Source of the DNA: Bacillota bacterium
GTDB taxonomy: Bacteria > Bacillota > Desulfitobacteriia > Desulfitobacteriales > JAJXUE01
Length of the DNA stretch: 64,000 bases
Assembly (NCBI GenBank): GCA_021783135.1
Contig: JAJXUE010000002.1
Span: 36,625-100,624 of the forward strand
Direction of reading: 5' to 3'
Notes under the pieces: generated by a model
Databases searched by the model: none
Told to the model about the DNA's origin: nothing
What the model saw: only the letters and a program-made list of their open reading frames with translations
Part shown: positions 30,087 to 39,483 of the stretch, in pieces
Numbering within the stretch: position 1 is the first letter of the stretch
How the letters are laid out: each line of letters starts with the position of its first letter
Translations under genes and position numbers: made by a program

Positions 30087-31119
30087 CTGCGCATTCCCGA
30101 TAAATCGCTAATATTTTTGCCATATACGCCTTGGGGTCAGACAGTTGCACAGCACGCAACTTGGAGGCCGACGAAAAAACTTGCCACAAATCTTCATTCT
30201 CCAGCAATTGTGTCGCCCTTGTCGCAAACTCGGCCGTACCGCGGCACCAAAAGCCGTTCACCGTATCTTGCACGAGATCGACTAAACCACCGACCGGGCT
30301 ACACAGTATAGGTAACCCTAAAAGCATGGCCTCAAGTGCCACCAGCCCAAAACCTTCCCAACGCGAGGGCATAACCAATACTTTGGCCTGCCGCATGTAA
30401 ACATAAGGATTAGCAACGAAGCCGGTAAGTGTTACGGTTTTTTCTAAAGCAAGTTGCTGTAGCAGAGCACGGCACTCTGCTACAAGCTCACCTTGCCCTA
30501 CCATGATGGCCTTAACCTCAGGCCTAACTTCTTTCACTGCCTGTACAATTTTTATAAACGCAAGCGGGTTTTTTTCGCGGCATAGACGACCTACAAAAAG
30601 TAAATCACACTCGTCAACATTATTTTCCGCTGCTAATTTAAGCACCGCACTGTTATCGACAACGTTAGGCAAGGCAATGAACTTGGGTTTAATTAATCTT
30701 CTCGCAATATGTTCGTTAAGCACAGACTCAGACACCCCAATAATTTGAGAAAACCCTGGCACGGAAGCAGCATAGATTAACGCCTTAAAACCAAATCGCA
30801 TATTAGCAGGCGCATTGTTATGCAAATGCGAAATAACAGGCGGCCGATGGCGTAGCATTGCTGCAAGTACGCTGGCGCGATAGTCGTGCGCATGTATGAT
30901 ATCCGGGCGGTCCTGCCTGCACGCAGCAGCAATTTCCCCGGTTGACATTCTCTCTAAACCATGAAACGAAATTTGATTGAGTTTAAGTTCGTCCGCGATA
31001 CTTCCTTTCGGTGAAGCATAAACAAATTCGACGCTATCGCGCAAGCCAGTGCAGATGTTAATCGCGACTCGCTCCGCACCACTTAGTTCGGAACTGGACA
31101 ATAGATGCAATACCCTCAC
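30070..31119 (-). CDS. Glycosyltransferase family 4
   Basis: VTLTGFVANPYVYMRQAKVLVMPSRWEGFGLVALEAMLLGLPILCSPVGG; SD AAAGGAG before GTG start. Confidence 0.88.
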   Translation of the reverse strand: MRVLHLLSSSELSGAERVAINICTGLRDSVEFVYASPKGSIADELKLNQISFHGLERMSTGEIAAACRQDRPDIIHAHDYRASVLAAMLRHRPPVISHLHNNAPANMRFGFKALIYAASVPGFSQIIGVSESVLNEHIARRLIKPKFIALPNVVDNSAVLKLAAENNVDECDLLFVGRLCREKNPLAFIKIVQAVKEVRPEVKAIMVGQGELVAECRALLQQLALEKTVTLTGFVANPYVYMRQAKVLVMPSRWEGFGLVALEAMLLGLPILCSPVGGLVDLVQDTVNGFWCRGTAEFATRATQLLENEDLWQVFSSASKLRAVQLSDPKAYMAKILAIYRECAGGKHG

Positions 31120-31249
31120 TGAGGTTACTCCTTTAACATATGCACAAGCATGTTAATGATCATGCACAAGCATTAACTCATTAATACGTTTCTCAGCTAA
31201 TTCTACAATTAAATTCAACCCTTGGCAATTTGGCAGCATAATTACAAAA

Positions 31250-31274
31250 TGGTGCCGGACAATAGTCCAGCACC
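31250..31274 (-). terminator. Rho-independent terminator of the 31295-32668 cytochrome gene
   Basis: tggtgccggac-aata-gtccagcacca hairpin followed on the minus strand by TTTTG. Confidence 0.65.
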
Positions 31275-31294
31275 ATAAGTGAAATAACTAAATG

Positions 31295-32668
31295 TTACTT
31301 CATTAATTGGGTAACTGCGTTTACAGAGTAAGCGCCGTCTTCTTTGTCGTGACAAGCTTCGCAAACACCCATGTTTGGAAGACGTTTCAGACGGGAGCTA
31401 CCAGCAGTTTCAGCTGAGTTGTAAGCAGCAATTCCGGAAGTAGTTGCACTTATAGCCCAACGACTTTGGTCAACACCATGAGCAAAGTGGCAGGTTAAGC
31501 AAGTAACAGTATTTGCTTGTGCAGTTTGACCATGATCTGTGTAGCTTTGGAATTTCAAGGTTCCGGCAGGAATAGCGCCAAAGAACTGATAGCCAACGGC
31601 GTGACGGGTATGTTGACTATAAGTACCGTTGAGATTGCTTACCGAGGTATTACCACCTGGAAGATTTGTTGTGGCTAAATAGATAGCCTCTGTATCATAG
31701 TCAGTGTGGCATGCGCCGCAGAAGGTATTGATACCATAGTTGTAAGAAACTGTTTCTGCAGACGTGAGTTTATTCGCAATCGTAAAGTTTACTTGGAGTA
31801 CCGGAGTAAATATGGCAGTAACAGTATCAGTCGGACTACTGGAGCCTTGAATACCCCAAACTACAGGAACTGTAGTGTCGGTACTAAAGCGAAGTTTAAT
31901 TGTGCTGTTTGTGGTTCCACCATCCTTGAAAGTTACACCATACGGGTATCCGAGTATCGGACGTTCAGAAGCGGGGAACACCCAGCCAGAATTAGTTCCA
32001 TCAATTGTAGTGCTCCAAGTTAATGTAATGGTAGTAGTAGAGTTAACATCGTTCGGGTCTGGAGTAAGAATACGGGAATTACCACCTTGACCGTGCGGTG
32101 AATGGCAAGATGTGCAGTCGAAAGTTCCATCCCAACTACCATTGGAGTCAGCAGTAGCAGTTGTTGCACCACCGAAAGCAGCTCCGCCGATAGTTAAGCC
32201 GCTGAATACGTTGTGTTGGGAAGCACTGTCAGCCGTAGCTTGTGCGCCGTCTTTGTAGATTGCAAACAGACCACCGTTGCTAGGAGTAGAAGTGTTACCA
32301 ACAGTACCATTAACTACGTTATAAGTAGCGGTAACTGTGCCATCATGGCAAGCGAGGCAGACGTTCGTCAAGCCAGCACTATTGCTGAAGGTATCCCATT
32401 GGGTCAAAGAATCACCGTTCGCGGTGTGAGGTGCGTGACAAGCAGCGCAAGCATCAGTGTTGGCTGTGTAGTTACTATGAATTGCAGCGTAGCCAGGTGC
32501 ACCGCCACTACCTGGTGGCAAATAAATTTGGCCAGTAGCGCCCATTGAATAGGTACCGTCAGCACTAATACCAGCATTGTTCGGATGGCTAATGTCGGCG
32601 AGAGCAACTGCTGAAAAAGCGCCGACCATTACCAGAGCGAGAACCAAAATAAGACTTAATTTTTTCAC
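31295..32668 (-). CDS. Secreted hexaheme c-type cytochrome (OmcS-like heme order)
   Basis: Signal peptide (M/V)KKLSLILVLALVMVGAFSAVALA; six CXXCH (CAACH, CLACH, CTSCH, CGACH, CLTCH, CEACH). GTG at 32668 has SD GGAGGG; ORF track start 32719 also has an SD-like AAGGGGG. Confidence 0.88.
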   Translation of the reverse strand: MKKLSLILVLALVMVGAFSAVALADISHPNNAGISADGTYSMGATGQIYLPPGSGGAPGYAAIHSNYTANTDACAACHAPHTANGDSLTQWDTFSNSAGLTNVCLACHDGTVTATYNVVNGTVGNTSTPSNGGLFAIYKDGAQATADSASQHNVFSGLTIGGAAFGGATTATADSNGSWDGTFDCTSCHSPHGQGGNSRILTPDPNDVNSTTTITLTWSTTIDGTNSGWVFPASERPILGYPYGVTFKDGGTTNSTIKLRFSTDTTVPVVWGIQGSSSPTDTVTAIFTPVLQVNFTIANKLTSAETVSYNYGINTFCGACHTDYDTEAIYLATTNLPGGNTSVSNLNGTYSQHTRHAVGYQFFGAIPAGTLKFQSYTDHGQTAQANTVTCLTCHFAHGVDQSRWAISATTSGIAAYNSAETAGSSRLKRLPNMGVCEACHDKEDGAYSVNAVTQLMK

Positions 32669-32814
32669 TTTTTTTCCCTCCATATGTGTGCTTTTGGATA
32701 TTAGCGATTGATGTCTCATACATACACCCCCTTTCTGAGACTAATTGGGCTAATATAGTAAAGTGGATATTCCACAGTTACCCTGGAGGAAGGTTTTATG
32801 TAAGGGTCTATCAG

Positions 32815-33821
32815 TTAATTTTGATAGACCATGATCCGCTGATTCATGGAGTCCGCAATATAAATTCGACCTTCCGGGTCAACACACAATCCATCCGGCA
32901 AGGCAAACTGGTTATTAGCATCCCCTAAGGAGCCAAACGGTGTATACGCTCTGGCATACTTAGTGGTATCAAATCCATACACCATATCCGTCAGGTTGCT
33001 GACCACATACAGCGTACCCCTTCCGTCAACCGCAATACCGCGCGTATTGACAAAAGCAGACTGGGTCTGACCCGGGTTGCCGTTAATTATCGCCTGGAAC
33101 TTACCGCTCGGGTCAAAAGCTTCTACCCGGTCATTGCCGGTATCCGAAACATAGATATGGCTAGGCGTAACTGTAACAAAATTAGGCGATTGAAACTGCC
33201 CCGGACCCGCGCCACGTGTGCCGAACTGCAAAACTTTTTTGCCATTAGAATCAAAAGCAAATACTTGGTTTTTATCCACATCCGTCACATAGAGCCTACT
33301 GTTATAGAAGAATAACCCTGCCGGCTTTTGTAACGTTTTAGAACTGGTACTGACAAAGTCTCTCACAAACTTCCCTGATGAAGTGAATACTTGAATATTG
33401 CTGTTGTAAAGATCTGCCACATATACTAAACCATTATTGTCAACCGCAATACCGTAGGGAAATTGGAATTGCCCATGACCTGTACCTTGCGTGCCAAAAG
33501 TATATAAAGGATGCCCGTCATAGTCAAACACCACCACGCGCTTGTTATTGGTATCGGTCACATAAATCTGACGGTTGTAGTAAGCAACACCCATCGGCTT
33601 ATTAAGCGGCCCCACTGTGCCACTGCCGTACATACCAAATAAAGGTGTGGGCTGGGTTACGGGACCAATATTGTTCGATATAATACCAGTCAAACTCTGA
33701 CCCTTGATGAAAAATAACCGAATATCGCGGCTAAGGCCACAAAACTGATGACTATCGCGAACCTAAGCTGCTTTACGCTAATTTGACGCTGGCTTACTTG
33801 CGGCGAATTGACATTTGCCAT
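32815..33821 (-). CDS. NHL-repeat beta-propeller protein; apparent frameshift separates the TM anchor from the propeller
   Basis: ORF 32815-33693 encodes NHL units; upstream ATG at 33821 encodes MANVNSPQVSQRQISVKQLRFAIVISFVALAAIFGYF in another frame; one extra T in the T5 run at 33710-33714 restores a single ORF. Confidence 0.78.
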
Positions 33822-33887
33822 ATTTTAAGTTGATTTAACCCGAGAGTTAAACCATTCACCCACTTTCCTACAATTTTAGGCGACACG

Positions 33888-34595
33888 CTATTTGTTGAGA
33901 AGTTTACCTACACGAGCATAAGCTTGCTGTGCCTCGGTGTACTTAGGATCAAAATTTATCGCTGCCTGGTATTGCAAATATGCGTCCTTATAATCTTTTT
34001 GTTGCTCGTATATATAGCCTTTCCAGTACATACTCTCCGGGTCACCTGGGTCATACTTGTAGGCTAATGCTAACTCTTGCATCGCTGGTTGATATTCTTT
34101 GATTTTAGCATACGACACTCCGAGATTAAGGTGCGGCGGTGCAGTATTGGACGCAATTGCAATAGCTGCTTTAAGTTCGACAATCGCCCTATCCCACTGT
34201 TGCTGACTCATATACGCTAACCCAAGGTCATAATCTGCTGCATAGTTTTTCGGATCCAGCGACAAAGCTTGCTTGTACTGAGCCTCGGCTTGATCATACT
34301 GTTTTGCCAAGAAGTAACTCCAGCCCAGTTGCACGTGAGTTTCCGGGTCGTTGGGATTACTCTGAACTGCCGCCTGGTTCTGGGCAAGTTGGTTTTGCGT
34401 ATAGGTCAACTTATTGTAATTGTCCCAGAAGAACAATTTTCCCACACCAACTCCTACAGCGGCAAAAATGGCAATAAATACAACAAGAATGACTATAGCC
34501 TTAACTAAAGAAACCCCTTCATTCTTGGTTTGGTTCTCAGGTTGCACTGGGCCGCCCGTTTCTGGTTGAGACGGTGCCATGCTTACATCGGACAT
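33888..34595 (-). CDS. Membrane-anchored TPR protein
   Basis: TPR motifs (PETHVQLGWSYFLAKQYDQAEAQYKQALSLDPKN), N-terminal TM; SD AAAGGAGGAG. Confidence 0.87.
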   Translation of the reverse strand: MSDVSMAPSQPETGGPVQPENQTKNEGVSLVKAIVILVVFIAIFAAVGVGVGKLFFWDNYNKLTYTQNQLAQNQAAVQSNPNDPETHVQLGWSYFLAKQYDQAEAQYKQALSLDPKNYAADYDLGLAYMSQQQWDRAIVELKAAIAIASNTAPPHLNLGVSYAKIKEYQPAMQELALAYKYDPGDPESMYWKGYIYEQQKDYKDAYLQYQAAINFDPKYTEAQQAYARVGKLLNK

Positions 34596-34648
34596 TGTGC
34601 TCCTCCTTTAGTGAGTTCATATTGTTTAGGGTGTTTATCGCGTTTACG

Positions 34649-35755
34649 TTAATGTCGCGGCACTGCGTGACACACCAAACAGCCTGAAGAACTGTGACAT
34701 TGAAAGCACATTGCCTCCAAGCCGGTAGGCGGAATTGTCACTGGATGGCTTTGTTCAAGTTGCTCCGTATGAGTGTTATTGTGACATTTCATACAAATGA
34801 TTGTGCTCGGAGCATTATCTGACGAACTGTCGCCGTCCTCATCATGGCACACCAAGCAACCTGCCTTGTCTGTCTTAGCAAAGTTTTCGTGATCTTTCTT
34901 CCAATACGCATCGTAGTGGCTAAGCGGTTCCTTCGCGTGGCAAGTATTGCAAAAGGTGTTTGCTCTGGCATACGTTGCTGCGGTCAATTCCGTTGGAGCA
35001 TAGTCACCTAAATTCGAGGTGTTGGCGTGACATTTGTCACAAGCGGCCACATTTTGCTCCGCTAGCTTACCGTGCTCACTCAGCCAATTTAGACTGGTGT
35101 GATTAGCCGGTTTCACAATTTTGGTATGACAAGTTTCACACGTGACCGGTGCATTCCCGTCCTCATGACAGGAGATGCATACATTCATGGAAATCTTACT
35201 GAACCCGGCATCGATGTACGCCTTGCCAACTACGGCATTCCATTTATCATAATTCGTTAAAGCCGTAAAACCTTTTTCTTCGATATTTCCATGTGCAATT
35301 CCACTATGACAATCCACGCAGTTAACCCCGTTAGCCAAGTGAGTCAGATGGGGAAACTTGATATCTCCTGGGGCATTAGTAATCCTATTGTCCATGTTGT
35401 GGCACTGTTCGCAGGTCGAGTTAGGAATAGGTTCTGTCAATGATATTGGTTTAGGAAACGTCCCGGTTACATGAAAATAAAGTTGCTGCAATGATTCAAC
35501 CTTGTGCTCTAACTCATTTTTCAAACCCGGTTTAACGTGGCAATCTACACAAGGTATCTTGCTGTGCGACGATGCCATCCACGTGTAGTATTCGGGGCTC
35601 ATCTCGTGACACAAGGAGCAAAATACCGGAGTATTACTAATTACCAAAGCTCCGGCGCTAAGTGTGACTAATAGAATTGCCGAACCGGAAACTAGAATCA
35701 GCACTTTAAGCTTGCCTTCGGTGGTTGCGAATAGAGCCTTCAAACGTTTGAGCAT
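34649..35755 (-). CDS. NapC/NirT-like dodecaheme c-type cytochrome, membrane anchored
   Basis: N-terminal TM then CSLCHEMSPEYYTWMASSHSKIPCVDCHVKPG; twelve CXXCH motifs counted. Confidence 0.88.
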   Translation of the reverse strand: MLKRLKALFATTEGKLKVLILVSGSAILLVTLSAGALVISNTPVFCSLCHEMSPEYYTWMASSHSKIPCVDCHVKPGLKNELEHKVESLQQLYFHVTGTFPKPISLTEPIPNSTCEQCHNMDNRITNAPGDIKFPHLTHLANGVNCVDCHSGIAHGNIEEKGFTALTNYDKWNAVVGKAYIDAGFSKISMNVCISCHEDGNAPVTCETCHTKIVKPANHTSLNWLSEHGKLAEQNVAACDKCHANTSNLGDYAPTELTAATYARANTFCNTCHAKEPLSHYDAYWKKDHENFAKTDKAGCLVCHDEDGDSSSDNAPSTIICMKCHNNTHTEQLEQSHPVTIPPTGLEAMCFQCHSSSGCLVCHAVPRH

Positions 35756-36023
35756 TTTTTCACCTTCAATTACGCGCAACTACTCGACCCACCTGTTAAA
35801 TTCTCGCGCTTCTTTAAGGTATACTGGTTTAATTTGCGCCTGCTCTCCTACATTTACTTTCTACATGAACATCCTTTTTCCTTCTTTTATTTCCTTTTAA
35901 TCTGGCTTTTTTGATTATTTTGTGTCTTCTATGGCTACGAGCACCAATAATACCCTACAGTATTTCTTATTCGACTTCGATTGGCAATTTCCTACTCGAA
36001 AAATGCTTTTGTGCAAAATTTAA

Positions 36024-37577
36024 CTAATTATTTTTTACTTTCTCTGATGGTGCCTTTTCAACTACCGAAACGCCAATTCCGAACAAAATCCAGAATATTA
36101 CCGAGGTTCCTGTTGTCGGGTCATTAAATAAAGCTTGCACCAAGAAAGCGAGCCAACCAACAAATAAAGTTGTTACCAGCGCCGCTCTTTCCCCGCATAG
36201 CGGCGTGGTGAACTGTTTACCAAAGGCCCAGATATGGCGGAAAATCAAGAGTAAAAATGCCATTAAGGCAAAAACTCCTGCCCCATACGCAAAGTCAAGG
36301 TACATGTCGTGTGGTTTGTCGACTACGACGTTAGGATCGTAAATACCAGAGGCTTTAGTCGGGTCATCCTGCGGAAAGGTATAAGTGAGCGTATCCATGC
36401 CATATCCTAGAATCGGCTTCTTTTCGATAAGTTGAGCTGTCTTGAGCCAGATATAGGCTCGCCCGGTACCTGCAGCCCATTTTTGCGGCGGCAGATTAAA
36501 TTCAGGCAGGCTTGCCTGGGGTTGAGCTACGCTAGGTTGGGCTGGCGCTGCTGGTTTTGGTGCTGCCGTGCTGCTGACCGCATTCCGATTACCGAGGAAA
36601 AACCCCATGCTTTTATTCCAGACGCGCTGGTCATGCGAACTAATAATGCTAAATAACAACACGAAGCAAACCAAAGTCACACCTGCGGTGATTATGCCCG
36701 CCTTACGTTGTTTGTTGAGCAACATTACAATAATAACCACAGGCGAGAGGACTACCAAAGTAAAAAAACCACTAGTAGCAAAGGAGGTGATAATAATGGC
36801 AAAACACAACAGTGCAACAACCCCGCTCACGATGCGTCGGGCAAGAGTGGTGTCCAAGATTGCTTTAGTCAAAAACATCAGAGTGAGCACTCCGGCGATA
36901 CCGCTGACAAAGTCCGGGTTACTCAGGGTAGAACTAATATAGGAACTGGGGCTTAATTTGCCAGTTAGGTCGCTGGATACGATTATAGAGTAGAAAAATT
37001 GCGAGTGCAAAATATTAATACCATAAAAATAGACCAAGCCCAGTGCGGCATTAATAAGAATCAAAGGGTAGAGAGCGTAAAAGAACCACTTAATTTGCTT
37101 CGTCGGATAGGTAAGATTGGCGGTAACGAAAAATAATAGTAAGTAGGCTAGATAAGACAGGGTTCCTTCATGCTGATCATATTGTCCAAAGAGACTCAAG
37201 GTCTTGTACTGGGCAAATGCCCCAGATAGTGCTATCAATAAGAACAACGCGCCGACAAAGATATTAATGTAGCTGGCCGGCAACTCATACTTTTGCATAA
37301 TCAGCTTATACAGAAAAAGTCCCAATACAATAACTGCGCCAATGATGGTAACGAGCATTTGATAATATGAGAAAAACTCTGCCGCTTTGCCGGCATCAAT
37401 CGTGGTTCCTGTGATGTGGGGGCTGATGTGGTCAATAAATGCCATGTGTACTATAATCGGCGCAATAGCCAAAGTGAGTAAAATGGTGATGAGAATCGAC
37501 AGGTCAATGGTACTCATTTTGGCCTTGTCAGTAAGTTGCTGTGCAGGCGGAGAGGCGAGTTTCCTTTTCTTTGCCAT
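36024..37577 (-). CDS. O-antigen ligase/Wzy_C-like polytopic membrane protein
   Basis: Multiple TM; loop GTGRAYIWLKTAQLIEKKPILGYGMDTL...DKPHDMYLDFAYGAGVFAL typical of Wzy_C. Confidence 0.85.
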   Translation of the reverse strand: MAKKRKLASPPAQQLTDKAKMSTIDLSILITILLTLAIAPIIVHMAFIDHISPHITGTTIDAGKAAEFFSYYQMLVTIIGAVIVLGLFLYKLIMQKYELPASYINIFVGALFLLIALSGAFAQYKTLSLFGQYDQHEGTLSYLAYLLLFFVTANLTYPTKQIKWFFYALYPLILINAALGLVYFYGINILHSQFFYSIIVSSDLTGKLSPSSYISSTLSNPDFVSGIAGVLTLMFLTKAILDTTLARRIVSGVVALLCFAIIITSFATSGFFTLVVLSPVVIIVMLLNKQRKAGIITAGVTLVCFVLLFSIISSHDQRVWNKSMGFFLGNRNAVSSTAAPKPAAPAQPSVAQPQASLPEFNLPPQKWAAGTGRAYIWLKTAQLIEKKPILGYGMDTLTYTFPQDDPTKASGIYDPNVVVDKPHDMYLDFAYGAGVFALMAFLLLIFRHIWAFGKQFTTPLCGERAALVTTLFVGWLAFLVQALFNDPTTGTSVIFWILFGIGVSVVEKAPSEKVKNN

Positions 37578-37589
37578 GTCTTGTCTCCT

Positions 37590-38090
37590 TTATTTCTTAG
37601 TTGTAGCCGCATTGATTTGGTTTAATAAAGTAGTAAGGCCCGTTGCTACCGTAGGATCATTATTAAACGTTTGCGCCCGCAACACATATTGCTTCGCCGT
37701 CGTAAGCTCCCGCAAATTAGCATAATTTAAAGCTGCCGCGTAAAGATATTGTGGGTTGTTGACAATAAATGGCCTTTCCAGCCTGGTTGCGGTGTACCAA
37801 TGCTCCGCTTCACTGAACTTGCCTTCTTCGGTGAGACAGTACGCATATTGCCACATTAGCATGTAGCTGTCCGGATGCGATTCAAGCAGGGAGCTGAAAA
37901 TCGGGGCAGCATCGGCAACTTTGCCCTGCTGGATCATACCGTTGGCCTGCTGATAAAGGTTATAGTAATTGGTGTATTGTGCATCCTGCTGTTGACCTAT
38001 TTCGCTGGCAACAATTAAGCAGACGATTCCGATGCAAATTAGTACAAAGAAAACTAAATTACGTGTTTTACCATTTACACTAAAATTCAT
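37590..38090 (-). CDS. Membrane-anchored TPR-like protein partnered with the Wzy_C protein
   Basis: N-terminal TM, TPR-like helical repeats; paralog of 44494-45039 (shared GQQQD motif after TM). Confidence 0.75.
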   Translation of the reverse strand: MNFSVNGKTRNLVFFVLICIGIVCLIVASEIGQQQDAQYTNYYNLYQQANGMIQQGKVADAAPIFSSLLESHPDSYMLMWQYAYCLTEEGKFSEAEHWYTATRLERPFIVNNPQYLYAAALNYANLRELTTAKQYVLRAQTFNNDPTVATGLTTLLNQINAATTKK

Positions 38091-38258
38091 ACCTAGCTCC
38101 TTATTGTAAGATTTGACACGATATATGGTCTATACTGACTAACATAATTCTTTTCGACATTTGTTGCTAATTTCCTTCCCGAAGTTTAAGTCCAAATTCT
38201 TCTTAGAGCAAACCTTAATAAGACCCGCGACTAAGACTCGAAAGGTGGCATTAAAAAA

Positions 38259-38298
38259 TTAAGGACCCATTCCCACCTTGATGGTAATGGGTCCTTAA
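38259..38298 (-). terminator. Rho-independent terminator of the 38314-39447 cytochrome gene
   Basis: ttaaggacccatt...aatgggtccttaa stem, followed by TTTTTT on the minus strand. Confidence 0.8.
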
Positions 38299-38313
38299 TC
38301 ATATTGTTGCGTG

Positions 38314-39447
38314 TTACGAGCCGAACTTATTGCCGTGACAGGTACTACAGTATACCTTATTAACCATTTGCGTAGTCGGCCTATCGGTTATGAGCCTGTC
38401 AATGCTATTGCCATTGTCTTTTACAGCTGTACTCTTGCTCGCCTCCGCTGACGTGGCTGCAGAGGCAACCCCGGGTCGAATGTCGTGGCAAGCCAAGCAG
38501 TTTTGGATGCCTTTTTCCTTCTCAATCTGGCCGTGTGCCGCAATCCACGGAGTTTGATTAGCTTCTGTGCCATGATTGGGCGGCCGCTTGGTATGACAGT
38601 TCAAGCAGAATACATTTTCCCTGGCATATTGATCGACGGTCAGATTCTGATCTTGACCGGGATTCAGGAAACCATAGGAGTGGCATTTGTCGCACACCTT
38701 AATGTCCTTCTCCGCCTGAATACCGTGGTTATCGAGCCAATTAGGCATGTTCCTATGGCTGGCCGGTATCCCAATCTGACTATGGCAAGTAGTACAATTG
38801 GTTGGTTCACCCCGCTGCACATGGCACGCAATGCACGTGTCCATACGCGGACTAGAGTATGTTGGCACCATTTCTTTGGCCGCGAGCGCCACTGTCCAGT
38901 CATCAAACGGAATTACAGATGCCTTGCTCACACCACGTTCTGAAATCATGCCATGCGTTACACCCTTGTGACAATTAATACACAATACCCCTTTAGCAAT
39001 GTGCTTATCGTGAGGTATGATGATGTCCCCCGAGGGCGAGTACTGGCGATTTGCGGAGTGACACTGCAAACAGACGAGATTAGGAATGGTTTCTTCATCC
39101 CACGGATACTTAATCGGACTCGAATAGGTATGCGTGACATGCTGGTAAACCTGAACCATGGCATGCAGTTTATCTTTGATTAAATTTCCTATACCGGGAG
39201 CAATATGACAGTCAACACACGCTATCTGACTGTGGGCCGAGGCTTCCCAAGTCGTATATTCTGGACGCATTTCGTGACAGGTATTGCCGCAAAAACTTGA
39301 CTGCATCGTATATTCCAAAGCTCCTACCATTACAGCGCCAACAACTATGATGAAACCGCTGATTAGAATAATAAGCTTTAGTTTATCCTCTGTCTTTGAC
39401 AGGTCAAATTTCGGTATTTTACTTGTCATCTTTCTACCAACGGACAA
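38314..39447 (-). CDS. NapC/NirT-like decaheme c-type cytochrome, membrane anchored
   Basis: N-terminal TM, CGNTCHEMRPEYTTWEASAHSQIACVDCH; nine CXXCH plus one CX3CH; strong SD AAGGAGGTG before TTG start. Confidence 0.87.
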   Translation of the reverse strand: MSVGRKMTSKIPKFDLSKTEDKLKLIILISGFIIVVGAVMVGALEYTMQSSFCGNTCHEMRPEYTTWEASAHSQIACVDCHIAPGIGNLIKDKLHAMVQVYQHVTHTYSSPIKYPWDEETIPNLVCLQCHSANRQYSPSGDIIIPHDKHIAKGVLCINCHKGVTHGMISERGVSKASVIPFDDWTVALAAKEMVPTYSSPRMDTCIACHVQRGEPTNCTTCHSQIGIPASHRNMPNWLDNHGIQAEKDIKVCDKCHSYGFLNPGQDQNLTVDQYARENVFCLNCHTKRPPNHGTEANQTPWIAAHGQIEKEKGIQNCLACHDIRPGVASAATSAEASKSTAVKDNGNSIDRLITDRPTTQMVNKVYCSTCHGNKFGS

Positions 39448-39483
39448 TTAATTCACCTCCTTTTAATATTGCTTTTTATAAAA

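Noticed and set aside
33694-33887. Apparent intergenic region before the NHL ORF
   Set aside because: Not intergenic for 33694-33821: it encodes the missing TM anchor in another frame (see frameshift finding).
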